From Stutzerimonas stutzeri (GTDB lineage Bacteria; Pseudomonadota; Gammaproteobacteria; Pseudomonadales; Pseudomonadaceae): a stretch of DNA of 64,000 bases. The stretch is from contig NZ_CP139348.1 of the NCBI RefSeq assembly GCF_038561965.1, forward strand, positions 3,844,001 through 3,908,000, written 5' to 3'. The stretch's first letter is position 1; every line of letters begins with the position of its first letter. A model generated the notes under the pieces. The model ran no database searches, was not told where the DNA came from, and saw only the letters and a list, made by a program, of their open reading frames with translations. Of the stretch, positions 43,620-53,200 are shown one piece after another. The position numbers and the translations under genes were made by a program.

Positions 43620-44592
43620 AGCGCTCGACCTGCTGATCGATGGCACCAAAGATGCTCTGCCCGGCGGCGTCGAACATCTCGATGCGCACTCGGTCGCCGA
43701 ACTTGAGGAACGGCGTCTTCGCCTCGCCGTGCTCGATGACCTCGATCATGCGCTTCTCGGCCAGACAGGACGAACCGGCACTGCGGTCGTAGTTCGACAC
43801 GGTGCCCGAACCGATGATGGTGCCGGCGCCCAGCGGACGCGTGCGGGCGGCATGGGCCACCAGGGTCGGGAAGTTGAAGGTCATGTCGGTGCCGGCATCC
43901 GGCTGGCCGAACAGCTCGCCATTGATGTGCGAGACCAGCGGCCGATGCACCTTGCCGTCGCGCCAGGTTTCGCCCAGTTCGTCCGGCGTCACCGCCACCG
44001 GCGAAAAGCTCGACGACGGCTTGCTCTGGTAGAAGCCGAAGCCCTTGGCCAGCTCGCCGGGAATCAGGTTGCGCAGCGAAACGTCGTTGACCAGCATCAG
44101 CAGCTGGATGTGCGACGCCGCCTCGGCCGGCGTTGCACCCATCGGCACATCGCTGGTGATCACCGCCAGCTCGCCTTCCAGATCGATACCCCAGGCCTCG
44201 TCGGCCAGGCGGATCGGTGCCTGCGGCGGGATAAAGGCATCGGCGCCGCCCTGGTACATCAACGGGTCGTGCCAGAAAGATTCCGGCATCTCCGCGCCAC
44301 GGGCCTTGCGCACCAGCTCGACGTGATTGACGTAGGCGCTGCCGTCGGCCCAGTGATAGGCGCGCGGCAGCGGGCTGTGGCAGGCGCTCTGCTCGAAGGC
44401 GAAGGCGCCCTCCTCCAGCCCGTCATTGAGGCGCTGATAGATGGCCTCCAGCTTCGGCTTGCAGTAGTTCCAGTCATCCAGCGCGGCCTGCAGCGTGGCG
44501 GCGATCTGCGGCACTTTCACCGCCTGGGCGAGATCACGGGAGACCACGACGAGCACGCCGTCGCGGCCCTGGTTGAGGGTTGCGAGTTTCAT
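43609..44592 (-). CDS. fahA: Fumarylacetoacetate hydrolase family enzyme
   Basis: A 327-residue enzyme that splits fumarylacetoacetate into fumarate and acetoacetate. The FAA fold shows GIDLEGELAVITSDVPMG (metal-binding Glu), NDVSLRNLIPGELAKGFGF, QSKPSSSFSPVAVTPDELG and GTIIGSGTVSNYD. It is shorter than the classical two-domain FahA (about 420-430) and belongs to the FAA-type single-domain group used in many pseudomonad hmg clusters. It begins in a TGATG overlap with hmgA and overlaps maiA, so the three are strictly coupled. Confidence 0.9.
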   Translation of the reverse strand: MKLATLNQGRDGVLVVVSRDLAQAVKVPQIAATLQAALDDWNYCKPKLEAIYQRLNDGLEEGAFAFEQSACHSPLPRAYHWADGSAYVNHVELVRKARGAEMPESFWHDPLMYQGGADAFIPPQAPIRLADEAWGIDLEGELAVITSDVPMGATPAEAASHIQLLMLVNDVSLRNLIPGELAKGFGFYQSKPSSSFSPVAVTPDELGETWRDGKVHRPLVSHINGELFGQPDAGTDMTFNFPTLVAHAARTRPLGAGTIIGSGTVSNYDRSAGSSCLAEKRMIEVIEHGEAKTPFLKFGDRVRIEMFDAAGQSIFGAIDQQVERYEH

Positions 44593-45731
44593 CAGGATTC
44601 CTTGCCCGGCGCACGCCAGGAGTTGACGTATTCGGGGACATCGACGGCTGCGGCGGCCTCGCCGACTTCCAGCGCGCGGCGGGTGTCGATCATCACCGCC
44701 ACCTCGTCGGCAAAGGTCGCCGGGTCGGTACTGGCCTTTTTCAGCGCCTTCGGATGCGGCCCGTGGGGGAAGCCACAGGGGTGGAAGGTCACCATGCCCT
44801 GCTCGATGTTGTCGCGGCTGAAGAAGTTGCCGCGGTGGTAGAACAGCACTTCGTCGTAGTCATCGTTATTGTGGAAGAACGGCACCTTCAGCGCACCCGG
44901 ATCGGATTCCACCGGCCGCGGCGTGAAGGTGCAGACCACGAAACCGTTGGCGACGAAGGTGGTGTGAGCGGATGGCGGCAAGTGGTAGCGATGGCTCATC
45001 AGCGGGCGGATGTCGCGCCAGTTGAGCCGCACCACGGTGTTGTCGCCGTGCCAGCCGACCACGTCTAGCGGGTTGTAAGGGTAGGTCACGGTGGTGATCT
45101 GGTCTCGCCGCTTGATGCGGATCTGCCAGGGGTTCTCGTCCTGCTGCGCGCGAAAGGCGTCGTCCAGCCGCGGATGGTCGAGCACCGCGGCGTCGAAGAT
45201 GGCATGCGGGCCGACCAGGCCTTTTTCCGGCAGCTGGTAGGCGCCGTCGGTGTTCTCGATCAGCAGCATGAACACCGGCTCTGTCGCCTCGATGCGCCAG
45301 GCGGTGCCGCGCGGGATCATCAGGTAGTCGCCGTCGCGGAACTCCAGGTGGCCGAAGTCGCAGTACAGATGCCCGGCGCCCTCGTGGATGAACAGCAGCT
45401 CGTCACCGTCGCCGTTGCGCACCAGATGACGCATGGCGCCGTTGGTCTTCCACAGGCGCAGCTTGACGTCGGCGTTGTGCAGCGCCAGCGGCGCCTGCAG
45501 CGGGCAGTCGCCTTCGCTGGGGATATGGTTGAAATTGAAGGCGTGCGGGCGCAGCGGCCCTTCCCAGTCGATCCAGCCGGTCGGCGGATGCTTGTGATGC
45601 AAGTGCGAAGCCGGGCCGAAGAAGCCTTCGCGGCCCATTTCGCGCTCGTAGGTGCCCTGCGGAAAATCGCAGTGCGCCTGACGCGAACTCTCACCCTCGC
45701 GGATGGGGAAACTGATCCATTTGCGGCTCAT
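44592..45731 (-). CDS. hmgA: Homogentisate 1,2-dioxygenase (short form)
   Basis: A 379-residue cupin dioxygenase opening the homogentisate ring to maleylacetoacetate. Candidate iron ligands are seen in FFHNNDDYDEVLFYHRG (His, Glu) and FHPCGFPHGPHP (His). It lacks most of the N-terminal region of classical HmgA (about 430-440 residues), so it is a short form identified by these ligands plus perfect operon context with fahA and maiA. The start MSRKWISFPIREGE at 45731 has GAGGAGAGG immediately upstream. Confidence 0.85.
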   Translation of the reverse strand: MSRKWISFPIREGESSRQAHCDFPQGTYEREMGREGFFGPASHLHHKHPPTGWIDWEGPLRPHAFNFNHIPSEGDCPLQAPLALHNADVKLRLWKTNGAMRHLVRNGDGDELLFIHEGAGHLYCDFGHLEFRDGDYLMIPRGTAWRIEATEPVFMLLIENTDGAYQLPEKGLVGPHAIFDAAVLDHPRLDDAFRAQQDENPWQIRIKRRDQITTVTYPYNPLDVVGWHGDNTVVRLNWRDIRPLMSHRYHLPPSAHTTFVANGFVVCTFTPRPVESDPGALKVPFFHNNDDYDEVLFYHRGNFFSRDNIEQGMVTFHPCGFPHGPHPKALKKASTDPATFADEVAVMIDTRRALEVGEAAAAVDVPEYVNSWRAPGKES

Positions 45732-45786
45732 GTGCCTCTCCTCGTGATACCGCGTGATCTCAATGGCGGCGCAGTGGGCGCCGATG

Positions 45787-45873
45787 CGTAGGGTGGATGT
45801 CGCGAAGCACATCCACGCTTTGGTCGGCCCGACACAGACGCGTGGAAGATGCTCCGCAGTCTTCCACCCTACG
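45787..45873. repeat. GTAGGGTGGAT...CCACCCTACG palindromic repeat pair
   Basis: CGTAGGGTGGATG at one end and TTCCACCCTACG at the other, with ACATCCACG and CGTGGAAGA inside. It fills most of the 150-bp space between hpd and hmgA. Confidence 0.8.
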
Positions 45874-45881
45874 CTCCGAAC

Positions 45882-46967
45882 TTACTCGTCCGCCTTGATC
45901 ACGCCGCGGCGCACCTGGTCTTCCTCGATGGATTCGAACAGCGCCTTGAAGTTGCCTTCGCCGAAGCCCTGGTTGCCCTTGCGCTGGATGATCTCGAAGA
46001 AGATCGGGCCGATCACCGTGTTGGTGAAGATCTGCAGGAGGATGCCATCATCCCCCGGCGCTCCATCGATCAGCAGGTTCAGCTCGCGCAGCACATCGGT
46101 TGGCTCGCCGTGCCCGGCAACGCGCGTATCGACCTTCTCGTAATAGGTGCCCGGTGTGGTCATGAAGTCCACGCCGTTGGCACGCAGGCGGCGGACGGTC
46201 TCGTAAATGTCGTCGGTGCTCAGCGCGATGTGCTGGATGCCTTCGCCGTGGTACTCGCGGATGAATTCCTCGATCTGCGACTTGTCGTCAGCCGACTCGT
46301 TGATCGGGATGCGGATCTTGCCGCAGGGCGCGGTCATGGCACGGGAAAACAGGCCGGTCAGCTTGCCTTCGATGTCGAAGTAGCGAATCTCGCGGAAGTT
46401 GGCAATGCGCTCGTAGAAGCCGGACCAGACATCCATCTGCCCGCGCATGACGTTGTGGGTCAGGTGGTCGATGCACATCAGGCCGACGGCGTTGTCGTTC
46501 GGCGTACGGCCTTCGATGTACTCGAAGTCGACGTCGTAGATGCTCTTGTCGCCGTAGCGATCGACGAGATACAGCAGCGAGCCGCCGATGCCTTCGACGC
46601 AGGGGATGTTCAGCTCGCCGAAGTTGGCGTGGCTGCCGACCAGCTTGGCGCCCTGGGATTCGACGTAGGCGGCGGCCTGAGCGGCATTCTTCACCCGGAA
46701 GGCCATGGCGCAGGCGCTGGGGCCGTGCTTCTCGCCGAAGGCGCGCACATGCCCGGTGGGGCTGCCGTTGAGCACGATGTTGATATCGTGCTGCTGGAAC
46801 AGCCAGACCTCCTTGGAGCGGTGCTTGGCGGTTTCGGTAAAGCCCATCTGGGTGAACAGCATGCGCAGCTGCTCTATGCCTTCGGCATTCGGCGCGGTGA
46901 ATTCGACGAACTCGAAGCCGTCGGTACCGATGGGATTGTGCTGTTCGATCTTGTTCACGGCGTTCAT
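45882..46967 (-). CDS. hpd: 4-Hydroxyphenylpyruvate dioxygenase
   Basis: A 361-residue Fe(II) oxygenase making homogentisate from 4-hydroxyphenylpyruvate. The two-His-one-Glu triad is visible in HLTHNVMRG (about 166), EGIQHIALST (about 244) and FFEIIQRKGNQGFGEGNF (about 324). It sits directly upstream of hmgA on the same strand, 150 bp apart across a repeat pair, and supplies the substrate for the hmgA-fahA-maiA operon. AGGAGG precedes the ATG, and an AACAATAA motif lies at 46980-46987. Confidence 0.95.
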   Translation of the reverse strand: MNAVNKIEQHNPIGTDGFEFVEFTAPNAEGIEQLRMLFTQMGFTETAKHRSKEVWLFQQHDINIVLNGSPTGHVRAFGEKHGPSACAMAFRVKNAAQAAAYVESQGAKLVGSHANFGELNIPCVEGIGGSLLYLVDRYGDKSIYDVDFEYIEGRTPNDNAVGLMCIDHLTHNVMRGQMDVWSGFYERIANFREIRYFDIEGKLTGLFSRAMTAPCGKIRIPINESADDKSQIEEFIREYHGEGIQHIALSTDDIYETVRRLRANGVDFMTTPGTYYEKVDTRVAGHGEPTDVLRELNLLIDGAPGDDGILLQIFTNTVIGPIFFEIIQRKGNQGFGEGNFKALFESIEEDQVRRGVIKADE

Positions 46968-46979
46968 ATCGCCTCCTGA

Positions 46980-46987
46980 TTATTGTT
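46980..46987 (-). promoter_or_regulatory. Crc/Hfq-type motif upstream of hpd
   Basis: AACAATAA in the minus-strand mRNA, 13-20 bases before the hpd ATG and just 5' of AGGAGG, as expected for Hfq/Crc repression of translation. Confidence 0.55.
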
Positions 46988-47227
46988 GTGAGGACTGCCG
47001 CTGCACGGCTTGGCTGGCCCCATCACACCCCAGGCCGGAGCGGCGAACAATGCTGTTTGTGGGTACGGAAAGCGGCTGGCGCCATCCACGCTGTCAGGTT
47101 TTCCTTACAGCGCCGTTTTCGACCAAACGCCTGGCTCGGCGGCTTGCCAGGCGTAACGAAAAGCTGACAGAGCGGTGCGACAACCTGCCGCACATGTCAT
47201 CTCGTGCATGGCGTCGCGCAAAAAAAA

Positions 47228-47245
47228 GGTGGGCTGAAGCCCACC
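47228..47245. repeat. GTGGGCT palindromic repeat
   Basis: GGTGGGCT-GA-AGCCCACC, the second family of short palindromes, 9 bp arms including flank. Confidence 0.75.
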
Positions 47246-47327
47246 CCACGAAGGCCTGCGTCGGCCCTTCCGATGGGATGGACCTGAGCCCACCAAAAGG
47301 ACTTCGTTAGAAGCCCGCAGCATTCTT

Positions 47328-47349
47328 GTAGGGTGGGCTTCAGCCCACC
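47328..47349. repeat. GTAGGGTGGGCT palindromic repeat
   Basis: GTAGGGTGGGCTTCAGCCCACC; combines the GTAGGG head of the first repeat family with the GTGGGCT arms of the second, linking the two. It lies just past the NSS stop codon. Confidence 0.75.
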
Positions 47350-47380
47350 AATGCGTTCTGCACAGACAACCGTGATCGCG

Positions 47381-48790
47381 CTAGATCAACCCGATCAGGT
47401 TGAGGAACACCAGCACGATGGCCACTGGCGTGCCGTAACGCAGCAGATTCCACCAGGCCTGGAACAGCCCGGCGTTACGAATGCCGATTGCCTCGCTGAC
47501 GACGTGGCGCTGCAGCACCCAGCCGGTGAACAGCACCGTGCCCAGCCCGCCCAGCGGCATCAGCCAGTTGGTGGTGAGGTAGTCGAGGGTGTCGAAGAAG
47601 GTCTTGCCGAACAGCTGGTAGTCGGCCCAGTGATTGAACGAGAACACACTGCCCAGGCTCAGCAGCCAGAGCGCCAGACCGCTGCCCAGCACGGCCTTGG
47701 TCCGGCTGATACGGAAGCGTTCGGTAAGCCAGGCGATGCTCGGCTCGGAGAGCGAGATGGCTGAGGTCAGCGCGGCGATCACCAGCATGACGAAGAACAG
47801 CCCACCGACGATTTGCCCCACCGGCATCTGGCCGAAAGCTATCGGCAACGTGACAAAGATCAGTCCCGGCCCTGCTCCCGGCTCCAGGCCGTTGGCGAAC
47901 ACCAGCGGGAAGATCGCCAGGCCGGCCAGCAGCGCCACCGCGGTATCGGCCAGCGCGACCAGAATCGAGGTCTTGGCGATGGAGGCGCCTTCCGGCAGAT
48001 AGGAGCCATAAACCATCATCGCGCCGCAGCCCAGGCTCAGGGTGAAGAACGCATGGCCGAGGGCGACCAGCACGCTTTGCGCGGTCAACACCGAGAAATC
48101 CGGAACGAAGAGAAACCGCAGCGCCTGGGCAAATTCACCTTCCACTGCCGCATAACCGACCAGCACCAGCATCAGCACGAACAGCCCAGGCATCAGAAAA
48201 CGCAGCGAACGCTCCAGCCCGCCGCGCACACCGAAGCCGACGATCAGCATGGTCGCCGCCAGCACCAGCGTGGCGCAGACCACCAGGCGCACCGGGTCCG
48301 CCAGCAGCGCACCGAACAGCTCGCCACTGGCCTCGCCACTGACCCCGGTGAAGCCGCCGCTGAAGGTCGCCGGCACATAGGCCAGGGCCCAGCCAGCCAC
48401 CACCAGATAGAAACTCAGGATCAGAAAGCCGGTCAGCCCACCGAGCCAGCCAACCACGCGCCAGCGCGAACTGGCGCCAGCTTCACGGGCCAGCCGGGCT
48501 ACGGCACCATCGGGATTCGCCCGACCGCGGCGGCCAATCATCACTTCGGTCATCAGCAACGGGATGCCGATCAAGAGGATGCAGGCCAGGTAGACCAGAA
48601 CGAAGGCGCCGCCGCCGTTCTGCCCGGTCACGTAGGGGAATTTCCAGATATTGCCCAGGCCTACCGCCGAGCCGGTGGCGGCGAGGAAGAACACCCAGCG
48701 AGAGGACCACAGGCCTCGGCTGGCGTTGTCTTGGATACGTGCGCGGGCGCCAGCGATGGCGCCGGCCGCGAGGCTGCTTTTATCGGTCAT
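47381..48790 (-). CDS. Sodium-dependent NSS-family amino-acid symporter (second paralog)
   Basis: A 469-residue paralog of the symporter at 41418, sharing WVFFLAATGSAVGLGNIWKFPYVTG near residues 32-55 and GHAFFTLSLGCGAMMVYGSYLPEG. It carries an N-terminal extension (MTDKSSLAAGAIAGARARIQ) before the first helix. It is downstream of the Leu/Phe-type dehydrogenase (128 bp) on the same strand, so it probably imports the amino acid that the dehydrogenase and indolepyruvate oxidoreductase consume. Its leader carries AACAACAA near the ribosome site. Confidence 0.87.
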   Translation of the reverse strand: MTDKSSLAAGAIAGARARIQDNASRGLWSSRWVFFLAATGSAVGLGNIWKFPYVTGQNGGGAFVLVYLACILLIGIPLLMTEVMIGRRGRANPDGAVARLAREAGASSRWRVVGWLGGLTGFLILSFYLVVAGWALAYVPATFSGGFTGVSGEASGELFGALLADPVRLVVCATLVLAATMLIVGFGVRGGLERSLRFLMPGLFVLMLVLVGYAAVEGEFAQALRFLFVPDFSVLTAQSVLVALGHAFFTLSLGCGAMMVYGSYLPEGASIAKTSILVALADTAVALLAGLAIFPLVFANGLEPGAGPGLIFVTLPIAFGQMPVGQIVGGLFFVMLVIAALTSAISLSEPSIAWLTERFRISRTKAVLGSGLALWLLSLGSVFSFNHWADYQLFGKTFFDTLDYLTTNWLMPLGGLGTVLFTGWVLQRHVVSEAIGIRNAGLFQAWWNLLRYGTPVAIVLVFLNLIGLI

Positions 48791-48803
48791 TGCGGATTCC
48801 TGC

Positions 48804-48811
48804 TTGTTGTT
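48804..48811 (-). promoter_or_regulatory. Crc/Hfq-type motif upstream of the second NSS gene
   Basis: AACAACAA, preceded by AAA, 14-21 bases before the ATG at 48790. Confidence 0.6.
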
Positions 48812-48918
48812 TTTGTCAGGGATGAAGCGAACGAACGGAGCGGGCGCGGCATTGGCGATCAGAGCCCGCCGCCCTGCTCAGTGAAGGCCGGCACGCTCAG
48901 GCAGCCGGCCGTTATCAC

Positions 48919-50013
48919 TCATGAGGCTTGGCGCTTGAATGCCTCGGCATGCGCTACGCCACCGGCGTTCAAGCGTTCCAGCGCCAGCCGATCGGCAATC
49001 ACCGAGGTCGGCTCGCCGCTGGCGGCGGAGCGGGTGAAGATCTCGCCCAGGGTGTCGCCGATGGCGTTCACATGGGCGTCGATCTGCGCGGCGCTGCCGC
49101 CGGCGCGCTGGTAGTAGACGTCGATGATGCCGCCGGAGTTGATCGCATAGTCCGGCGCGTAGAGCTGGTTGCGCCGCTGCAATTCGATGCCGATCTCGGC
49201 GGTTGCCAGCTGGTTGTTCGCCGCCCCGGCGATCACCGGCGCACGCAGCACTTCCAGGGTCTGCTCGTTGAGGATGCCGCCCATGGCGCAGGGCGCGAAA
49301 ACGTCCGCGTCCAGGCCGTAGATGTCCTGCGGGCGGACCACGTTGGCACCCAGTTCATCCATCGCCTGCTTGACGTTGGCGTCGAAGATGTCCGCCACCC
49401 ACAGCTCGGCACCGGCCGCCTTGAGGTGTCGCGCCAGGCCCAGGCCGACATGGCCGACACCCTGGATCGCCACCTTCAACCCGGCCAGGTCATCGCGACC
49501 GAGGCGCTGGCGCACCGCTTCCTTGAGGCCGACGAAAACGCCGTAGGCGGTGGACGGTGACGGGTCGCCGCTGGCGATGCTGCCGTCCAGCGTGGTGCGC
49601 GGGGTGGCGCCCACCACATGGCGGGTGCGCTGGGCGAACGCCTGCATCTCGGCGTCGCCGGTGCCGGAGTCGGCCGCAGTGACGTAACGCCCGCCGAGGC
49701 TGTCGACGAAATCGCCCATCGCATGCAGCAGCGCCTGGCTCTTGCCGGTATGCGGGTCGCCGATGATCACGGCCTTGCCGCCGCCAAGCTTGAGCCCGGC
49801 CAGCGAGGATTTCAGCGTCATTCCGCGCGACAGCCGCAGCACATCACGCAAGGCATCATCGTCATTGGCGTAGGGGAACATCCGGCAGCCACCCAGCGCC
49901 GGGCCGAGGCGTGTGTCGTGGATGGCGATGATGGCTTTCAGACCCGACGCCTGGTCATGGCAGAAAACCACCTGTTCGTGGCGGTCGAAGTCGGGGTGAG
50001 CGAAGACGGACAT
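48919..50013 (-). CDS. ldh: Leucine/phenylalanine-type amino-acid dehydrogenase
   Basis: A 364-residue NAD-dependent Glu/Leu/Phe/Val dehydrogenase that deaminates branched-chain or aromatic amino acids to 2-oxoacids. Catalytic Lys lies in GLKLGGGKAVI (about 80) with LGPALGGCRMFPY before it; the Rossmann motif is VAIQGVGHVGLGLARHL. Its length and GGGKAVI block are of the LeuDH class, distinct from GdhA. ATG 50013 has GAGG 7-10 bases upstream. It lies 202 bp downstream of the oxidoreductase gene, which could oxidise its 2-oxoacid product. The symbol is generic; the substrate choice is unproven. Confidence 0.85.
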   Translation of the reverse strand: MSVFAHPDFDRHEQVVFCHDQASGLKAIIAIHDTRLGPALGGCRMFPYANDDDALRDVLRLSRGMTLKSSLAGLKLGGGKAVIIGDPHTGKSQALLHAMGDFVDSLGGRYVTAADSGTGDAEMQAFAQRTRHVVGATPRTTLDGSIASGDPSPSTAYGVFVGLKEAVRQRLGRDDLAGLKVAIQGVGHVGLGLARHLKAAGAELWVADIFDANVKQAMDELGANVVRPQDIYGLDADVFAPCAMGGILNEQTLEVLRAPVIAGAANNQLATAEIGIELQRRNQLYAPDYAINSGGIIDVYYQRAGGSAAQIDAHVNAIGDTLGEIFTRSAASGEPTSVIADRLALERLNAGGVAHAEAFKRQAS

Positions 50014-50030
50014 TTGGGTTACCTCGTTCT

Positions 50031-50038
50031 TTGTTATT
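50031..50038 (-). promoter_or_regulatory. Crc/Hfq-type motif upstream of the amino-acid dehydrogenase
   Basis: AATAACAA, 18-25 bases before the ATG at 50013. Confidence 0.5.
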
Positions 50039-50089
50039 GGGTTCGGGGCCGCGCTGTCGGGCCCGTCTGAAAACGGTTCTGGCTGAAAA

Positions 50090-50168
50090 GCATCGCCCCG
50101 AGGGCGGGCCTCCCACAAAAGCGGCCGGTGCACACCGAACCCTGTGGGAGGCGCGACCTCGCGGCGAC
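50090..50168. repeat. Inverted pair of pseudomonad REP sequences (REPIN/BIME)
   Basis: Two REP units (about 50090-50117 and 50142-50168), each reading TGTGGGAGGC plus a GC palindrome, face each other across a 24-bp spacer. They match the well-known Pseudomonas REP head TGTGGGAG and form a typical REPIN between the oxidoreductase and dehydrogenase genes. Confidence 0.8.
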
Positions 50169-50215
50169 TGCAGGTCGCAGGCCTGCCAGAGGCCAATCCA
50201 GCAGCGGACGCATCA

Positions 50216-53200
50216 TCACGCCGCCGGCTGAAACAGCCGCACGCTCTGCACCTCGTCGCCTTTGGCCAACTGCTCGCGCAGCAACTTCTCCTGCTGGCGG
50301 GCCTTGGCGATAGAGCGCTCCTTCACCGGGCCATAGCCACGGATCTGTTCCGGTAGCGCGGCGATGGCCACGGCGGTGCGGTAGTTGGTCGGCTTGAGCT
50401 GGGCCAGCAGCTCGTCCACGCCCTTCTCGTACTCGGTAATCAGCTCGCGCTCGACACGGCGGTCGTGGCCATAGCCGAACGGATCGAGCGGCGTGCCGCG
50501 CAGGAAGCGGAACTTGGCCAGCACGCCAAACAGGTTCAGCACCCACGGCCCCAGCTCGCGCTTGCGCGGCTCGCCAGTGACGGGGTCACGCTTGGCCAGC
50601 CAGGCCGGAGCGAGGTGGAACTGCAGCCGGTAGTCGCCCTCGAACTGCGCCTCGAGCTGCTGACGGAATTCCGGCTCGCTATAGAGCCGCGCCACCTCGT
50701 ACTCGTCCTTGTAGGCAAGAAGCTTGAAGTAGTAGCGGGCGACGGCCTTGGACAGCGCCAGATCGTCCGCGCTATCGGCCTCACGCACCCGCTCGACCAG
50801 CTGGCGATAGCGGCGCGCCAGCCCGGCACTCTGGTAGCGGGTGAGGAAGTCCACGCGCCAGTCGACGATCTCTTCCAGGGTTTTGCAGATCGGTCCGGCC
50901 AGGCTGGGCTCGGCTGCTTCGACCGGCCGCGCCAGCTGTTCCACCGCCTCGCGCTCGAGCACCGCGCGGCGGCCCCAGCGGAAGGCCTGCAGGTTCAGAT
51001 TGGCGGAGACGCCATTCAGCGTGATCGCTTTTTCGATGGCCTCGGCGGAGATCGGCAGCAGCCCCTGCTGATAGGCGAAGCCGAGCAGGAACAGGTTGGT
51101 GGCGATGCTGTCGCCGAGCAGCCGCGTGGCCAGGCGAGTGGCATCGACGAAGTGGGTCTTCTCGGCGCCGACCGCCGCGCTGATCGCCTGGCGCATGGCC
51201 GCGCCGGGCACCTGGGCGTCCGGGTTGCGAGTGAACTCGGCGGTGGCGGACTCGTGGCTGTTCACCACGGCATTGCTGATCTGCTCGTTGAGGCGGGTCA
51301 GCGATTCATCGCCCGCCGCGACAATCAGGTCGCAGCCGAGCAGCAGGTCGGCTTCGCCGGCGGCAATGCGCACGGCGTAGATGTCGCTCTGCTTGGCGGC
51401 GATGCGTACGTGGGTGGTCACCGGGCCGAACTTCTGCGCCAGCCCGGCCTGGTCGAGCACCGTGCAGCCCTTGCCTTCCAGGTGCGCGGCCATGCCGAGC
51501 AGCGCGCCAAGGGTGGTCACGCCACTGCCGCCGACACCCGGAATCAGCACGTTCCATGGGCGATCCAACGTTGGGTGCTGCGGCTCGGGCAATGTCGCCG
51601 CGTCGATACCGCCAGCCACCGCTTCCGGCTTGCGCAGCCCGCCGCCATGCACGGTGACGAAACTCGGGCAGAAGCCCTCCACGCAGGAGAAGTCCTTGTT
51701 GCAGGCGTTCTGGTCGATCTCCCGCTTGCGCCCCAGTTCGGTTTCCAGCGGCAGCACGGCGAGACAGTTGGACTTCTCGCCGCAGTCGCCGCAACCCTCG
51801 CACACCGCCGGGTTGATGAAGGCGCGCTTGGCCGGGTCTTCCATCTTGCCGCGCTTGCGCCGACGGCGCTTCTCGGTGGCGCAGGTCTGGTCGTAGATGA
51901 TTACCGAGACACCCTTGAACTCGCGCAGCTCGCGCTGCACCGCATCCAGTTCGCGGCGGTGGTGGAAGCTGGTGATCGGCGCAAAGGTATCGCGGGTCGG
52001 GTACTTGTCCGGCTCGTCGCTGACCAAGGCGATGCGCTTGACGCCCTCGTGGAAGATCTGCCGGCTGAGCTGATCGACGCGCAACTCGCCGTCGATGGGC
52101 TGGCCGCCAGTCATGGCCACGGCATCGTTGTAGAGAATCTTGTAAGTGACGTTGACACCTGCTGCGACGGCGGCGCGAACAGCCAGGCTGCCGGAGTGGA
52201 AATAGGTGCCGTCACCCAGATTCTGGAACATGTGCGGGGTGTCAGTGAACGGCGCCTGGCCAATCCAGTTGACGCCCTCGCCGCCCATCTGGGTGAAGGT
52301 CTCGGTGCGCCGGTCCATCCACTGCACCATGTAGTGACAGCCGATACCGGCCGAGGCGCGACTGCCCTCGGGCACCTTGGTCGAGCTGTTGTGCGGGCAA
52401 CCGGAGCAGTAGTGCGGGGTGCGCACGGTGTCGTAGCTGCGCGCGGCCAGGGCCTTTTCCTTGGCAGCAAGAAACGCCAGACGCGCCTGGATGCTGTCGC
52501 TGGTATAGATCGGCGCGAGGCGCTTGGCGATCACCCGGGCGATCATCGCTGGGGTTAGTTCGGAGAGGTTCGGCAGCAGCGAATTGCCCTGCTCGTCGAA
52601 CTCGCCGACCACCCGCGGACGCTTGCTGACCGGCCAGTTGTAGAGCTGCCCGGTGAGCTGGTCCTCGATGATGCTGCGCTTCTCCTCGACCACCAGAATC
52701 TCGTCCAGCCCCTGGGCGAACTCGTGCACCGAGACCGGCTCCAGCGGCCAGCTCATGCCGACCTTGAGCACTCGCAGACCGACCGAGGCGCATAGGGCTT
52801 CGTCCAGCCCGAGGTCGTCCAGCGCCTGGCGCACGTCCAGGTAGCTCTTGCCGGTGGTGATGATGCCGAGGCGCGGGTTCGGCGAATCGAGCATCACCTG
52901 GTTCAGGTTGTTGGCCCGAGCGAAGGCGCGCGCAGCGTAGATCTTGTACAGGTTGAGGCGTTTTTCCTGCGCCAGCGGCGGGTCCGGCCAACGGATGTGC
53001 ACGCCATCTTCGGGCAGCTCGAAGTCTTCCGGGATGCGCGTCTGCATGCGCAGCGGATCGACTTCCACCACCGCGGAGGAATCGACATTCTCGGCGATGG
53101 TTTTCAGCGCCACCCAGCAGCCGGAGTAACGCGACAGCTCCCAGCCGATGATGCCGTAGTCGAGGATTTCCTGGACGTTGGCCGGGTTGAGTACCGGGAT

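Larger units (their letters stand above)
46968..47380. other. hpd-NSS intergenic region with palindromic repeats
   Basis: A 413-bp gene-free stretch. It holds the hpd ribosome site with the A-rich motif (46980-46987) and two GTGGGCT palindromes (47228-47245 and 47328-47349) separated by about 80 bp. I see no convincing reading frame. Confidence 0.7.
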
